Positions 10,329-19,174 are shown, counted from the stretch's first letter. The stretch: DNA of 64,000 bases from Variovorax beijingensis (GCF_007828835.1 NZ_VIVL01000001.1:620001-684000), one strand, 5' to 3'. Notes: a model not told the origin generated them from the sequence alone. A program made the numbers and translations.

Positions 10329-12392
10329 ATGAAAAACAACAAGAACGCCTGTGCACTGGGCGAATTGCGCTACCGAAACAATAGTGCGGCCCGGTGGGCG
10401 GCAGCGCTCGCCTGCGCCGCGATGGCCATTGTTGCCGCCGCGCCCGCGGGCGCGCAGCTCGCGCGCAAGCCTTCCTACTACCAGCAGCAGAACAACAAGG
10501 CGGCTCCGGAAGGCGCGCAGCCTCCGGCGCGGCCGGCCGCACCCGCGTCGCTGCCGATGCTGCGCAGCCGCGGCGACTTCGACACCCTGGCCCGCGTGTA
10601 CGACGCCGGCACCCCGATGCAACTGGCCCACGTCCTGTTCGCGGTCGACCGCCATGCGAGGCCGGTGCGCACCTACTACATCGACACGCCGCGCTACCAG
10701 CTGCATGTGCGCTTCGTGCGCGAGACCGGGCTCGCGCCGCGCGCGGGCAAGCGCGAGATCGACCGCAACTACCTCGTGCCCGATCGCCGCTTCCTGTTCG
10801 GCACGCTGAGCTGGCAGCAGAACATCGGCAGCTTCACCTACGAGTTCTGGGAAGGCGACCGGCTCACGCCCGCGCTGCTGCGCGAGGCCGATGCGCAGGT
10901 GAAGGCCAGCTTCTTCGCGTCCGTGAAATTCAAGACCAACTCGACGCTGCATGAACGCATCGCGAACGAGGCGGGCATCGGCTTCGTCAGCCAGGAGGCG
11001 CTGATCCGCGAGCAGCCCTACATGCCGATGAACCTGGGCACGGCCACGGGCCGCGTGCGCATCGTGGACGAGGCCTCGGGCGCGAATGCGCTGAACGCGC
11101 TGCTGCCCGACGACATTGCCGTGCTGCGCCAGGTGCCGATCGGCCTGCCGCCCGTGGCCGGCGTGCTGACCGAGCGGCCGTCCACCGCGCTGTCGCACGT
11201 CAACCTGCTGGCCAAGGGCTGGGGCATTCCCAACGCCTATGTGCGCGATGCCGCGGCCGTGCTGCGCGAGCACGCGGGGCAGTGGGTGGCGCTCAAGGTG
11301 GCCGCGTCGGGCTACCAGGTGCGCCGCCTCACGGCGGAAGAGATCGCCGCGCTGCCGCCGCGCGCGGCGCGTGCGGCGGCCACCGGCGCACTGCCGGGCA
11401 GCGGCAAGGCCGCGAAGCCGGACCTGCGCGAGACGCGCCTGCTGCCGCTGGCGTCATTGCGCGCCCGGAACAGTGCGCAATGCGGCGCCAAGGCTGCCAA
11501 CCTCGGCGCCATGCTGGCCGCGCGCATTCCGGGCACGACCGTGCCCGACGGCTTCTGCATTCCGTTCGCGCACTACGACCGCTTCATGCGCGCGAACGGC
11601 CTGGCCGGGCGCATCGCCAGCATGCGGCAGCAGCCCGGTTTCGCGGGCGATCCGCAGATCCGGCAGAAGGCATTGGCGCAATTGCGCGACGAGATCGTGC
11701 AGTGGCCGGTCGATGCGGCCAGCGCTGCGGCATGGCGGGCCGCATGGCAGGCGCAGCTCGGCGGTGGCGGCGTGTTCGTGCGCAGCTCGTCCAACTCCGA
11801 AGACCTGCCCGGCTTCAGTGGCGCGGGGCTCTACACCACCGTGCCCAACGTCAAGACCGGCGACGCGCTCGAACTCGCGGTGAAGAAGGTCTGGGCCTCG
11901 GTGTTCAACCCCGAGGCCTGGGAGGCGCGCAGCGCCGCGGGCTTCGGCGCCGAGTCGGTGCTGATGGGCGTGTTCGTGCAGACGGCCATCGATTCCACCA
12001 GCGCCGGCGTGATGATCACGCGCGACCCCTTCGACGCCGGCCATCCGCACGCCACCTACATCTCGGCCAAGCGCGGCATCGGCATCCGCGTGGTGGAGGG
12101 GCGGCGCGTGGCCGAGCAGGTGATGTATTCGAGCTGGTCCAAAGCGATCCAGGTGCTGAGCCGCTCGGCCGAAGAGACGGCGCTGCAGCTGGACAGGGAC
12201 GGCGGCGTGAAGGAGGTGCCGGTCGAGGCCGGGCGCAACGTGCTGACCGACGAGCTGGTGGTGCGGCTGGCCACCGTGGGGACGGCCGTGAAGCGCGCGT
12301 TCAACGGCGTCGACCAGGACATCGAATGGGCCACGGTGGGCGAGCGCATCGTGCTGCTGCAGGCGCGGCCGTACGTGGAGCGGCGCCGCTGA
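10329..12392 (+). CDS. Exported PEP-synthase/glucan-dikinase-like protein (PPDK_N domain)
   Basis: A 687-residue protein with an N-terminal hydrophobic segment (about residues 22-43, ending PAGAQ) that looks like a signal peptide with a long polar leader. Residues about 388-685 form an ATP-grasp PPDK_N/PEP-binding domain: KAANLGAMLAARIPG, VFVRSSSNSEDLPGFSGAGL, VWASVFNPEAW and the terminal IVLLQARPY. Before it, at about 288-303, LSHVNLLAKGWGIPNA resembles the phosphohistidine swivel motif. This order, swivel domain first and nucleotide-binding domain last, is that of plant glucan and phosphoglucan water dikinases, the reverse of PEP synthase. Residues about 75-270 are not recognised. An ATP-using enzyme outside the cytoplasm would be strange, so either the leader is not cleaved or the protein uses another ligand. 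Confidence 0.75.
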   Translation: MKNNKNACALGELRYRNNSAARWAAALACAAMAIVAAAPAGAQLARKPSYYQQQNNKAAPEGAQPPARPAAPASLPMLRSRGDFDTLARVYDAGTPMQLAHVLFAVDRHARPVRTYYIDTPRYQLHVRFVRETGLAPRAGKREIDRNYLVPDRRFLFGTLSWQQNIGSFTYEFWEGDRLTPALLREADAQVKASFFASVKFKTNSTLHERIANEAGIGFVSQEALIREQPYMPMNLGTATGRVRIVDEASGANALNALLPDDIAVLRQVPIGLPPVAGVLTERPSTALSHVNLLAKGWGIPNAYVRDAAAVLREHAGQWVALKVAASGYQVRRLTAEEIAALPPRAARAAATGALPGSGKAAKPDLRETRLLPLASLRARNSAQCGAKAANLGAMLAARIPGTTVPDGFCIPFAHYDRFMRANGLAGRIASMRQQPGFAGDPQIRQKALAQLRDEIVQWPVDAASAAAWRAAWQAQLGGGGVFVRSSSNSEDLPGFSGAGLYTTVPNVKTGDALELAVKKVWASVFNPEAWEARSAAGFGAESVLMGVFVQTAIDSTSAGVMITRDPFDAGHPHATYISAKRGIGIRVVEGRRVAEQVMYSSWSKAIQVLSRSAEETALQLDRDGGVKEVPVEAGRNVLTDELVVRLATVGTAVKRAFNGVDQDIEWATVGERIVLLQARPYVERRR

Positions 12393-12449
12393 GCGCCGGC
12401 GTTCTCCGTCTGGTTCCGCTCGCAGTGCCGCCGCGGCACCGGCGGCGCC

Positions 12450-14363
12450 TCATCCATACAGGTACTGTGGCAGCCACAGCGTCAGCCCCGGCCAGATGTA
12501 CATGAACACCATGCACAGGATCACGATCAGCATGTAGGGCATCATCCCCGCGAAGATCTGGTTGATCGTCACGTGCGGCGGCGACACGCCCTTCAGGTAG
12601 AAGGCCGACATCGCCACCGGCGGCGAGAGGAACGCCGCCTGCAGGTTCACGAACACCAGCACGCCGAACAGCAGCGGGTCGATCTGGAAATGCGCGAGCA
12701 GCGGCAGGAAGATGGGCACAAAGATCACGATGATCTCGGTCCATTCGAGCGGCCAGCCCAGGATGAAGATGATCGCCTGCGACAGCAGCAGGAACTGCAG
12801 CGGGCTGAGGTTCATGCCCAGCACCCATTCCTCGACGATGCGCTGGCCGCCCAGCAGCGCGAACACCGCCGAGAACAGCGCCGAGCCCACGAACAGCCAG
12901 CACACCATCGAGGTGGTCTTGAGCGTGAGGAACACGGCCTCCTTGATCTTCTTGAAGTTCAGCGTGCCGGCCTGCCATGCCATCAGGAAGGCGCCGGCCG
13001 CGCCCACCGCGGCCGACTCGGTGGCGGTCGTGATGCCGAACAGGATCACGCCCAGCACCACCAGGGTGAGCGTGGCCAGCGGCATCACCGACGACACTAG
13101 CATGCGCAGGATCTCGAACTGCTCCGCGTCCATGCGCCAGTAGTACCAGGCCAGCAGCGCGAGCGTGAAGAGGCTGGCCAGCAGGAAGCCGGTGTAGAAG
13201 GCCTCGGGCACGGCGGCGGTCTTCGGCGCATCGACCGCTTCGCCGAGCTGCCGCAGGCCGCCCTCGGCCGCCGCGGGGGCCGGGGCTTCGCTGCCGGGAG
13301 GCTCCTCGACGCCGCCCGGCGGCTCCTGCAGGCCGCCTTCCGCGGCAGGCTCCTTCGGCGCGTCGGACGCCGGCGGCTCGGCCAGCCCGGTTCCGGAAGA
13401 AGCTTCGGGCGCCGCCTGCTGCTGCTGCTGCTGCGCCACCGGCGCGTTGCCGCTGTTGTTGTCCGCCTGCGAGTAGATCGCCACGTACCACCAGACCGAT
13501 CCCAGCGTCGCGGCCGCGAGCGCCAGCGGCACCAGCGCGCTCAGCAGGCTGCGCAGCAGCATCCACCAGGTGATGCGCACGCCCTCGGCCGCGCCGCGCA
13601 GCGCGCGCGCCGGCGACACCACGGCCGCTGCGAGCGCGGGCAGCATGCGCGGCGAATAGCTGGCTGCGATGTGCGCGACCCAGGGTGAGATGGGTGCGCG
13701 CTGCTGGTCGGGCGGCAGCTTGGGCGCGACCTTCGGCTGCAGCATGGCCCAGCCGATCACGTAGATCAGGTAGAGAAAGGCGAGGAAGAAGCCCGGGAAC
13801 ATCGCCGCCGCATAGAGCTTGACCACCGACTGCCCGGCCACGGCCGCGTACACGATGATCATCACCGAGGGCGGAATCAGGATGCCGAGCGTGCCTCCCG
13901 CCGTGATGACGCCGGCCGCCAGGCGCGTGTCGTAGCCGGCGTTGAGCATCGGCCGCATCGCGATCACGCCCATCAGCACCACCACCGCGCCGACCAGGCC
14001 GCTCGCAATGCCCCAGAAGGTGCAGACGATCAGCGTGGTCACCGCGAGCGACCCCGGCACGCGGCGGAAGGCCAGCTGCACGCTGTGGAACATCTTGTCG
14101 ACCAGCGCGCCGCGCTCCATCACATAGCCCATCAGCACGAACAGCGGGATCGACAGCAGCGTCTCGTTGGTCATGGCGCCGAAGGCGCGCTGCACCATCA
14201 GGTCGAAGATCCTGTTGTCCAGCCAGTGCGCGGCGGGATCGTGGAAGGCGATGAAGCCGAAGAACATGCCCAGCCCCATCAGCGTGAACGCCGTGGGAAA
14301 ACCCAGCATGATCACGACCACGATCAGGCCGAGCATCGAGAGGCCGAGTGCGGGGTCGCTCAC
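12450..14363 (-). CDS. TRAP transporter large permease subunit (DctM type) with internal insertion
   Basis: A 637-residue integral membrane protein, the transport-active subunit of a TRAP secondary importer. Conserved DctM stretches are seen in both halves (GIASGLVGAVVVLMGVIAMR, GGTLGILIPPSVMIIVYAAV; and TTATESAAVGAAGAFLMAW, FLSPPVAMSAFYLKGV). Typical DctM proteins are about 430 residues. Here residues about 210-415 are an insertion with two extra hydrophobic helices flanking a stretch of polyglutamine and Pro/Glu/Gly-rich sequence. The start is taken as GTG at 14363, which overlaps the dctQ stop codon (GTGA); an ATG at 14336 is an alternative. Confidence 0.88.
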   Translation of the reverse strand: MSDPALGLSMLGLIVVVIMLGFPTAFTLMGLGMFFGFIAFHDPAAHWLDNRIFDLMVQRAFGAMTNETLLSIPLFVLMGYVMERGALVDKMFHSVQLAFRRVPGSLAVTTLIVCTFWGIASGLVGAVVVLMGVIAMRPMLNAGYDTRLAAGVITAGGTLGILIPPSVMIIVYAAVAGQSVVKLYAAAMFPGFFLAFLYLIYVIGWAMLQPKVAPKLPPDQQRAPISPWVAHIAASYSPRMLPALAAAVVSPARALRGAAEGVRITWWMLLRSLLSALVPLALAAATLGSVWWYVAIYSQADNNSGNAPVAQQQQQQAAPEASSGTGLAEPPASDAPKEPAAEGGLQEPPGGVEEPPGSEAPAPAAAEGGLRQLGEAVDAPKTAAVPEAFYTGFLLASLFTLALLAWYYWRMDAEQFEILRMLVSSVMPLATLTLVVLGVILFGITTATESAAVGAAGAFLMAWQAGTLNFKKIKEAVFLTLKTTSMVCWLFVGSALFSAVFALLGGQRIVEEWVLGMNLSPLQFLLLSQAIIFILGWPLEWTEIIVIFVPIFLPLLAHFQIDPLLFGVLVFVNLQAAFLSPPVAMSAFYLKGVSPPHVTINQIFAGMMPYMLIVILCMVFMYIWPGLTLWLPQYLYG

Positions 14364-15028
14364 TGGGTACCTCCTGCCGTGCCGCTCTTGCGCTGCTGCG
14401 CAGCCTGCTCGATGGCCTTGGCCTTGTCGATCACCTCGCGCTTGTCGGCTTCGTCCACATGGGTGCTGCCGGCGAGCTGCTCGCCGACCACGTCCATCTC
14501 TTCCGCGTCCTTCAGGCGCGGCGTCCACGCGCCGGTCTTCAGGCACAGCACGCAGCGCACCATCTCGGCAATGCCCTGCAGCAGCAGCACGGCGCCGGCC
14601 ACCGGAATGACGAACTTGAAGGGATAGAGCGGAATCGGGACGGCATTGAAGGTCTGCTCGCGCATCGCCAGCGATTCGCCGAAGTAGGTCCAGCCCGACC
14701 AGGTGAGCGCCACCACGCCGGGCAGGAAGAAGAGGATGAACAGCACCAGGTCGAGCGCGGCCTGCGTGCGCGGCTTCATGCTGCCGTAGAGGAAGTCGCC
14801 GCGCACGTGGCCGGCCTGCGAGAGCGTGTAGGCGCCGCCCATCATGAAGAGCGTCCCGTAGAGCATGTTGTTGGCATCGAAGATCCAGGCGGTGGGTGCG
14901 TTGAGCGCGTAGCGCTTGAAGACCTCGCCGCACACCAGCAGCATCAGCGCCACGATGAGCCAAGAGAAGGTCTTGCCCACGACCATGCTGAACCGGTCGA
15001 CGGCGTGGAGGAAGCGTTGGGTGTTCAT
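14360..15028 (-). CDS. TRAP transporter small permease subunit (DctQ type)
   Basis: A 222-residue membrane protein with four predicted transmembrane helices, the DctQ subunit that pairs with DctM. The first helix is FSWLIVALMLLVCGEVF, and the family segment APTAWIFDANNMLYGTLFMM follows. The C-terminal about 50 residues are charged and predicted cytoplasmic (DVVGEQLAGSTHVDEADKRE), longer than usual for the family. The start is ATG at 15028, with an upstream in-frame ATG at 15052 that lies in a repeated element (15053-15135 boundary) and is less likely. The stop overlaps the dctM start by 4 bp. Confidence 0.87.
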   Translation of the reverse strand: MNTQRFLHAVDRFSMVVGKTFSWLIVALMLLVCGEVFKRYALNAPTAWIFDANNMLYGTLFMMGGAYTLSQAGHVRGDFLYGSMKPRTQAALDLVLFILFFLPGVVALTWSGWTYFGESLAMREQTFNAVPIPLYPFKFVIPVAGAVLLLQGIAEMVRCVLCLKTGAWTPRLKDAEEMDVVGEQLAGSTHVDEADKREVIDKAKAIEQAAQQRKSGTAGGTQ

Positions 15029-15052
15029 GTCATGTTGATAGGCAGGACCCAT

Positions 15053-15135
15053 CCGTGGAACACCGTGGAACCGGCTTTGCCGGGCCACAGGTGTTGCTCC
15101 CTGCAAGAGGTTTGGCGAAGCGACACGAAGCGCAC
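15053..15135 (-). repeat. Intercistronic hairpin repeat, family R3, copy 1
   Basis: Read on the minus strand this 83-bp element aligns over its whole length with 63079-63160. Its core is a hairpin (15059-15095) with arms AACACC/GGTGTT, GTGG/CCAC and CCGGC/GCCGG around an AAA loop. The other copy has GCGG/CCGC in the middle arm, a compensated change that keeps pairing. It occupies the gap between the TRAP binding-protein gene and dctQ, in the sense orientation. Confidence 0.7.
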
Positions 15136-15146
15136 ACCGACCGGTG

Positions 15147-16256
15147 TCAGCTCTTCTTCTTGCCGAAGTAGTGGTTGTAGGCCATCTTGAAATCGACGCC
15201 GTAGTCGTTCTGCCACTGCAGCGCGCGCTCCGCGAACACGCGCTGCGAGTCGAGCACCTTCTTGAACAGCGGGTTCTCTGCGGACTTCTTCTCCACCGTC
15301 TTGTCCCAGGCAGCAAGCTGCGCGCGCAGCACCGCGTCGGGCGTCTTGTAGAACTTGATGCCGGCTTTCTTCATGTCGGCATAGTCCTGCGAGTTGCGCT
15401 GCACCGCCTTCCAGCTCATGTCGGCACTCGCGGCCTGCACGGCGTAGTCGATGATGGAGCGCAGTTCCTGCGGCAGCGCGCTGTACTTGCCCTTGTTGAA
15501 CAGCACCTCGAACTGCTCGCCCGACTGGTGGAAGCTCTGCAGCATGCAGTTCTTCACCACGTCGGGAAAGCCGAGCACGCGGTCGCTGGAGGCGTTGTTG
15601 AACTCGGCCGCATCGATCAGCCCGCGGTCCAGCGCGGGCACGATCTCGCTGCCGGGCAGCGGGTTCACCGCCGTGCCCATCTCGGTGAACATGTCGACCG
15701 CCAGGCCCACGGTGCGGAACTTCAGGCCCTTCATGTCTTCCACCTTGGCCACCGGCTTCTTGAACCAGCCCAGCGGCTGCGTGGGCATGGGGCCGTAGAG
15801 GTACGACACCACCTCCATGTTCAGGCTCTTGTAGATTTCGTCGAGCAGCGCCTTGCCGCCGCCGTAGTTGTGCCAGGCCAGCACCGTGTTGGCGTCCATG
15901 CCGAAGCCCGGACCCGAACCCCACAGCGCGAGCGCCGAGTTCTTTCCGTAGTGGTAGGCGACCACGCCATGGCCGCCGTCCAGCGTGCCCTTGTTCACCG
16001 CTTCGAGCAGCTGGAACGCCGGCACCACCGCACCCGAGGGCAGCACCTCGATCTTGAGGCGGCCGCCCGCCATGTCATTGACCTTCTTCGCGAAGTCCTG
16101 CGCATATTCGTGGAAGATGTCCTTGGCCGGCCAGGTGCTCTGGAAGCGCAGGGAGGTGGTCTGGGCCATGCTGACCATCGGCGCCGACATGGCGCCTGCG
16201 GCAACGGCGGCACCCTTCAGGAGGTTGCGGCGGCCGGGCGATTTGCTGTCTGTCAT
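15147..16256 (-). CDS. TRAP transporter solute-binding protein (TakP/DctP type)
   Basis: A 369-residue periplasmic receptor of the TRAP system. The signal region SPGRRNLLKGAAVAAGAMSA has a twin-arginine-like motif. Family sequences include RFQSTWPAKDIFHEYAQDF, LKFRTVGLAVDMFTEMG (with the ligand-contacting Arg), and DRGLIDAAEFNNASSDR. These match the 2-oxo-acid-binding TakP/mannitol-chloroaromatic branch rather than the classical C4-dicarboxylate DctP. The start at 16256 follows GGAGAGAGACAAG; an upstream ATG at 16271 overlaps that ribosome site and is unlikely. The gene is first in the TRAP operon. Confidence 0.88.
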   Translation of the reverse strand: MTDSKSPGRRNLLKGAAVAAGAMSAPMVSMAQTTSLRFQSTWPAKDIFHEYAQDFAKKVNDMAGGRLKIEVLPSGAVVPAFQLLEAVNKGTLDGGHGVVAYHYGKNSALALWGSGPGFGMDANTVLAWHNYGGGKALLDEIYKSLNMEVVSYLYGPMPTQPLGWFKKPVAKVEDMKGLKFRTVGLAVDMFTEMGTAVNPLPGSEIVPALDRGLIDAAEFNNASSDRVLGFPDVVKNCMLQSFHQSGEQFEVLFNKGKYSALPQELRSIIDYAVQAASADMSWKAVQRNSQDYADMKKAGIKFYKTPDAVLRAQLAAWDKTVEKKSAENPLFKKVLDSQRVFAERALQWQNDYGVDFKMAYNHYFGKKKS

Positions 16257-16368
16257 CTTGTCTCTCTCCATACAATTTCTGACCGAAGAAACCCTGCCCG
16301 CCTTCTTGGCGCGATGTTCGGCAGGCCCATCCGCATCTTTGGCGCGCTGGAATATGTGACAAACAGGG

Positions 16369-16388
16369 TTTTCACGAACTGGTGAAAA
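16369..16388. promoter_or_regulatory. Candidate operator palindrome upstream of the TRAP operon
   Basis: A perfect 7-bp inverted repeat TTTTCAC-N6-GTGAAAA lies 113 bp upstream of the TRAP binding-protein start, in the gap divergent from the rhodanese gene. Such an A/T-tipped dyad in a GC-rich gap fits a dimeric repressor or activator site. No regulator gene is adjacent, so the binding protein is unknown. Confidence 0.35.
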
Positions 16389-16474
16389 ATTCCATCATCC
16401 GGCGAGGACGCCGAACAGCGTGAAGACGGCTGTTGCCAGTGAAGTAACCCTATCGATTGGAAGGAATGAAAGAG

Positions 16475-16888
16475 ATGACTGAACCCGTTGGGGAAAAAGG
16501 CTATGCCGGCGACGTGACGCCCGAGCAGGCCGCGCAGTGGATGGCCAGCGGCGAGGCCGTGCTGGTCGACGTGCGCACCGACGCCGAGCGCGAATGGGTC
16601 GGCTACGTGCCCGGCGCCGTGCCGCTGGCCTGGAAGCAGTGGCCAGGCATGGCGCTCAACCCGGCCTTCGACGGCGGCATCCGCGCGGCGGGCGAGGACG
16701 GCAAAAAGAAGCTGGTGCTGCTGTGCCGCAGCGGCGTGCGCTCCATCGCCGCCGCACGGCGCGCCACCGAACTGGGGCTGGAGGCCTACAACATCCTCGA
16801 AGGTTTCGAGGGCAATCCGGATGAGAGCGGCCACCGCGGGCAGATCGGCGGCTGGCGCAAGCGCGGGCTGCCCTGGAAGCAGAACTAA
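16475..16888 (+). CDS. Single-domain rhodanese-like sulfurtransferase
   Basis: A 137-residue rhodanese-fold protein. The active-site loop is CRSGVRS, with the catalytic Cys following KKLVLL, and the N-terminal rhodanese segment AVLVDVRTDAEREWVGYVPG is clear. It would carry sulfane sulfur on the cysteine; the acceptor is unknown. AAGGAA lies 9 bases before the ATG at 16475, which favours this start over ATG at 16466. A strong terminator follows directly. Confidence 0.88.
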   Translation: MTEPVGEKGYAGDVTPEQAAQWMASGEAVLVDVRTDAEREWVGYVPGAVPLAWKQWPGMALNPAFDGGIRAAGEDGKKKLVLLCRSGVRSIAAARRATELGLEAYNILEGFEGNPDESGHRGQIGGWRKRGLPWKQN

Positions 16889-16895
16889 ACAAAAA

Positions 16896-16924
16896 GGCCC
16901 ACCGAAACCAGTGGGCCTTTTTCA
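16896..16924 (+). terminator. Rho-independent terminator, bidirectional
   Basis: A 7-bp stem GGCCCAC/GTGGGCC with an 8-base loop is followed by TTTTT on the plus strand and preceded by AAAAA, so it can end the rhodanese transcript and also the convergent BON-LysM transcript. Confidence 0.88.
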
Positions 16925-16944
16925 TTGCAGCTGGCTGAATCAGC

Positions 16945-17406
16945 TCACAGCACCGGAATGCGCAGCTTCTGCCCCGGATAGATCTTGTCCGGATGGCTCA
17001 GCATCGGCTTGTTCGCCTCGAAGATCACGTTGTACTTGTTGGCGTCGCCGTAGTACTTCTTGGAGATGGCCGACAGCGTGTCGCCCTTCACCACGTCGTG
17101 GTACTGGGCCGGCGGTGCGGGCGGGGCGACCAGCTTGTTGTCGACGCTCGTCACATTGGCCACGTTGCCCGCGGCCAGCGCGGCTTTTTCGCTGGCTTCC
17201 TGCGAAGGCGCCTGGCCGGCCAGGGTCACCACGCCGCTGCTCGCGGTGTAGGTCACTTCCAGGCCCGTGAGCCCGAGATTCTGCGTCTCGATGTAGGTCT
17301 TGATGGCCGCCGCGGCCTTGGCGTTGGCATCCGGCTCGGCCGCCTGCGCCGACGATCCGCCGAACAGCTTCTCGCCGGCTTCCTTGATGAAACTGAGCAA
17401 ACCCAT
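16945..17406 (-). CDS. kbp: BON and LysM domain protein (Kbp/YgaU-like)
   Basis: A 153-residue cytoplasmic-type protein with no signal peptide. The BON domain is residues about 25-90 ([31 protein letters not shown]) and the LysM domain is about residues 100-152 ([35 protein letters not shown]). Length and domain order match E. coli Kbp, a potassium-binding protein. AAGGAGAGAACC precedes the ATG at 17406. It converges on the rhodanese gene across a shared terminator. The potassium-binding role is inferred from the family. Confidence 0.85.
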   Translation of the reverse strand: MGLLSFIKEAGEKLFGGSSAQAAEPDANAKAAAAIKTYIETQNLGLTGLEVTYTASSGVVTLAGQAPSQEASEKAALAAGNVANVTSVDNKLVAPPAPPAQYHDVVKGDTLSAISKKYYGDANKYNVIFEANKPMLSHPDKIYPGQKLRIPVL

Positions 17407-17540
17407 GGTTCTCTCCTTGCGCCTTGGTTGAGGGGAATCGCGAATGTAGCGGCGAAACCGGGCATGGGCGCGTAGGTCCGCGCCGCGTGTGTCAAAGACG
17501 TGCCAGCATCGATCACGACAAAGTCGCAATAATCCCGCCC

Positions 17541-18311
17541 ATGGCATCCCCCTTCCTCGCGATCGACATCGGCAATACCCGCCTCAAATGGGCGCTCTAC
17601 GATGCGGCGCATCCGGGGGCCGCGCTGCAGGCGCATGGGGCGGAGTTCCTCGACCACATCGAGCGGCTGGCCGACGGCCCCTGGGCCGAGCTGCCCGCGC
17701 CCGGCTCCATGCTCGGCTGCGTGGTGGCCGGCGACGCGGTGCGCCGCCGCGCCGAGGAGCAGATCGTCGAGCGCTTCGATTGCGCCCCGCGTTGGGTGGT
17801 GTCGAGCGCGGCCGAGGCCGGCATCGTCAACGGCTACGACCATCCGACGCGGCTGGGCGCCGACCGCTGGGTGGCGATGATCGGTGCACGCCACCGGATG
17901 CTGGACGCGGGGCCGGCGCGGCCGATGGTGGTGGTGATGATCGGCACCGCGGTGACGGTCGAGGCCATCGATGCCGGCGGCAAGTTCCTGGGCGGCCTGA
18001 TCCTGCCGGGCCACGGCATCATGCTGCGTGCGCTGGAGTCGGGCACGGCCGGCCTGCACGTGCCGACCGGCGAGGTGCGCGAATTCCCCACCAACACCAG
18101 CGACGCGCTCACCAGCGGGGGTACCTATGCCATTGCCGGCGCGGTCGAGCGCATGGTGCAGCACGTGCGCTCGCACTGCGGCGCCGAGCCCGCCTGCTAC
18201 ATGACCGGCGGCGCGGGCTGGAAGATGGCGCCCGTGATGAACGGGGACTTCGAGCTGGTCGAAAGCCTGATCATGGACGGCCTGCTGGTGATTGCCCAGG
18301 CACGCGGCTGA
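17541..18311 (+). CDS. coaX: Type III pantothenate kinase
   Basis: A 256-residue kinase that phosphorylates pantothenate, the first step of coenzyme A synthesis. The ASKHA-fold motifs are visible: phosphate-1 loop [13 protein letters not shown] at the N-terminus, [15 protein letters not shown] near the middle, and [32 protein letters not shown] is the pantothenate-site region. The ATG at 17541 follows an AATAAT-containing stretch with no clear Shine-Dalgarno sequence, so it may be read from a near-leaderless transcript. Type III enzymes are typical of betaproteobacteria and are insensitive to CoA feedback. Confidence 0.9.
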   Translation: MASPFLAIDIGNTRLKWALYDAAHPGAALQAHGAEFLDHIERLADGPWAELPAPGSMLGCVVAGDAVRRRAEEQIVERFDCAPRWVVSSAAEAGIVNGYDHPTRLGADRWVAMIGARHRMLDAGPARPMVVVMIGTAVTVEAIDAGGKFLGGLILPGHGIMLRALESGTAGLHVPTGEVREFPTNTSDALTSGGTYAIAGAVERMVQHVRSHCGAEPACYMTGGAGWKMAPVMNGDFELVESLIMDGLLVIAQARG

Positions 18312-18324
18312 CCCGCCGGCAGCG

Positions 18325-19140
18325 TCAACGGCCGCTGAAGCGCGCGGGCCGCCGCTCGACGAAGGAACGCACGCCTTCGGCCGCGTCCTCGCTGTTCGAC
18401 AGCCGCTTCTGTGTCTCGATGAATTCCGAGACGGCCGCGAGCGGTCCTTGTTCGACGGCCTTGATCACGTTGAGCCGCGTGGCCACCACCGCCAGCGGGG
18501 CCTGCGCCGCGATGCGCTGCGCAATGGCCAGCGCCGCGTCGAGCTCCTGTCCGGCCGGCACCACCTTCTGCACGAAGTTCAGGCGATAGGCTTCGGCGCT
18601 GTCGAACTCGTCGGCCGTGAGCAAATGCAGCATGGCGTTGCCCACCCCCGCGCGCTCGGCCATGCGCAGCGTGGCGCCGCCCGTGGCCATGATGCCGCGC
18701 TGCACCTCCATCTGCGAGAAGCGGCAGTTGTCGGCCGCCACCACGATGTCGGCACCCAGCATCAGTTCGATGCCCACCGTGAAGCAGATGCCCTTGACCG
18801 CCGCCACCATCGGCTTGGTGCGGCGGCGGTAGCCGGGCAGGCCGAAGTCGTGCGGCTCCACCAGGCCCGCCGGAATCGCCTTCTCGCCGCGCTTCATGTA
18901 CTCGGTGACCGCCGGCAGGTCGAGCCCGGCCGTGAAGTGGTCGCCGAAGGCATGCAGCACGCCCACGCGCAGCGCCGGGTCGTCGTCGAGCCGGGTGTAG
19001 GCCTCGGCCAGCTGCCTGAACATCGGCGGCGTCCAGCCGTTGCGCTTGGCGGGGCGGTTGATGCCGATCAAGAGCACGTGGTCGAGCACCTGGGTGTCGA
19101 TGCAGCCTTCTGCCGGCGGGGTGGTGGGTGTCGCGGTCAT
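18325..19140 (-). CDS. Crotonase/enoyl-CoA hydratase family protein
   Basis: A 271-residue crotonase-fold enzyme acting on acyl-CoA thioesters. The first oxyanion-hole region is GDHFTAGLDLPAV and the second is KGICFTVGIELMLGADIVVA. The family acid is in QMEVQRGIMATGGATLRM. The reaction type (hydratase, isomerase or hydrolase) cannot be fixed from motifs. It lies 34 bp downstream of the 3-hydroxybutyryl-CoA dehydrogenase gene on the same strand, which favours consecutive beta-oxidation-like steps. Confidence 0.85.
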   Translation of the reverse strand: MTATPTTPPAEGCIDTQVLDHVLLIGINRPAKRNGWTPPMFRQLAEAYTRLDDDPALRVGVLHAFGDHFTAGLDLPAVTEYMKRGEKAIPAGLVEPHDFGLPGYRRRTKPMVAAVKGICFTVGIELMLGADIVVAADNCRFSQMEVQRGIMATGGATLRMAERAGVGNAMLHLLTADEFDSAEAYRLNFVQKVVPAGQELDAALAIAQRIAAQAPLAVVATRLNVIKAVEQGPLAAVSEFIETQKRLSNSEDAAEGVRSFVERRPARFSGR

Positions 19141-19174
19141 GGCGTTTGTCTCCTTGTTCTTGTCGGACGCCAGA

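Noticed and set aside
12426-12446. GCCGCC/GGCGGC hairpin between the convergent dikinase-like and dctM genes
   Set aside because: No T-run on either strand and a loop of eight bases; not convincing as an intrinsic terminator.
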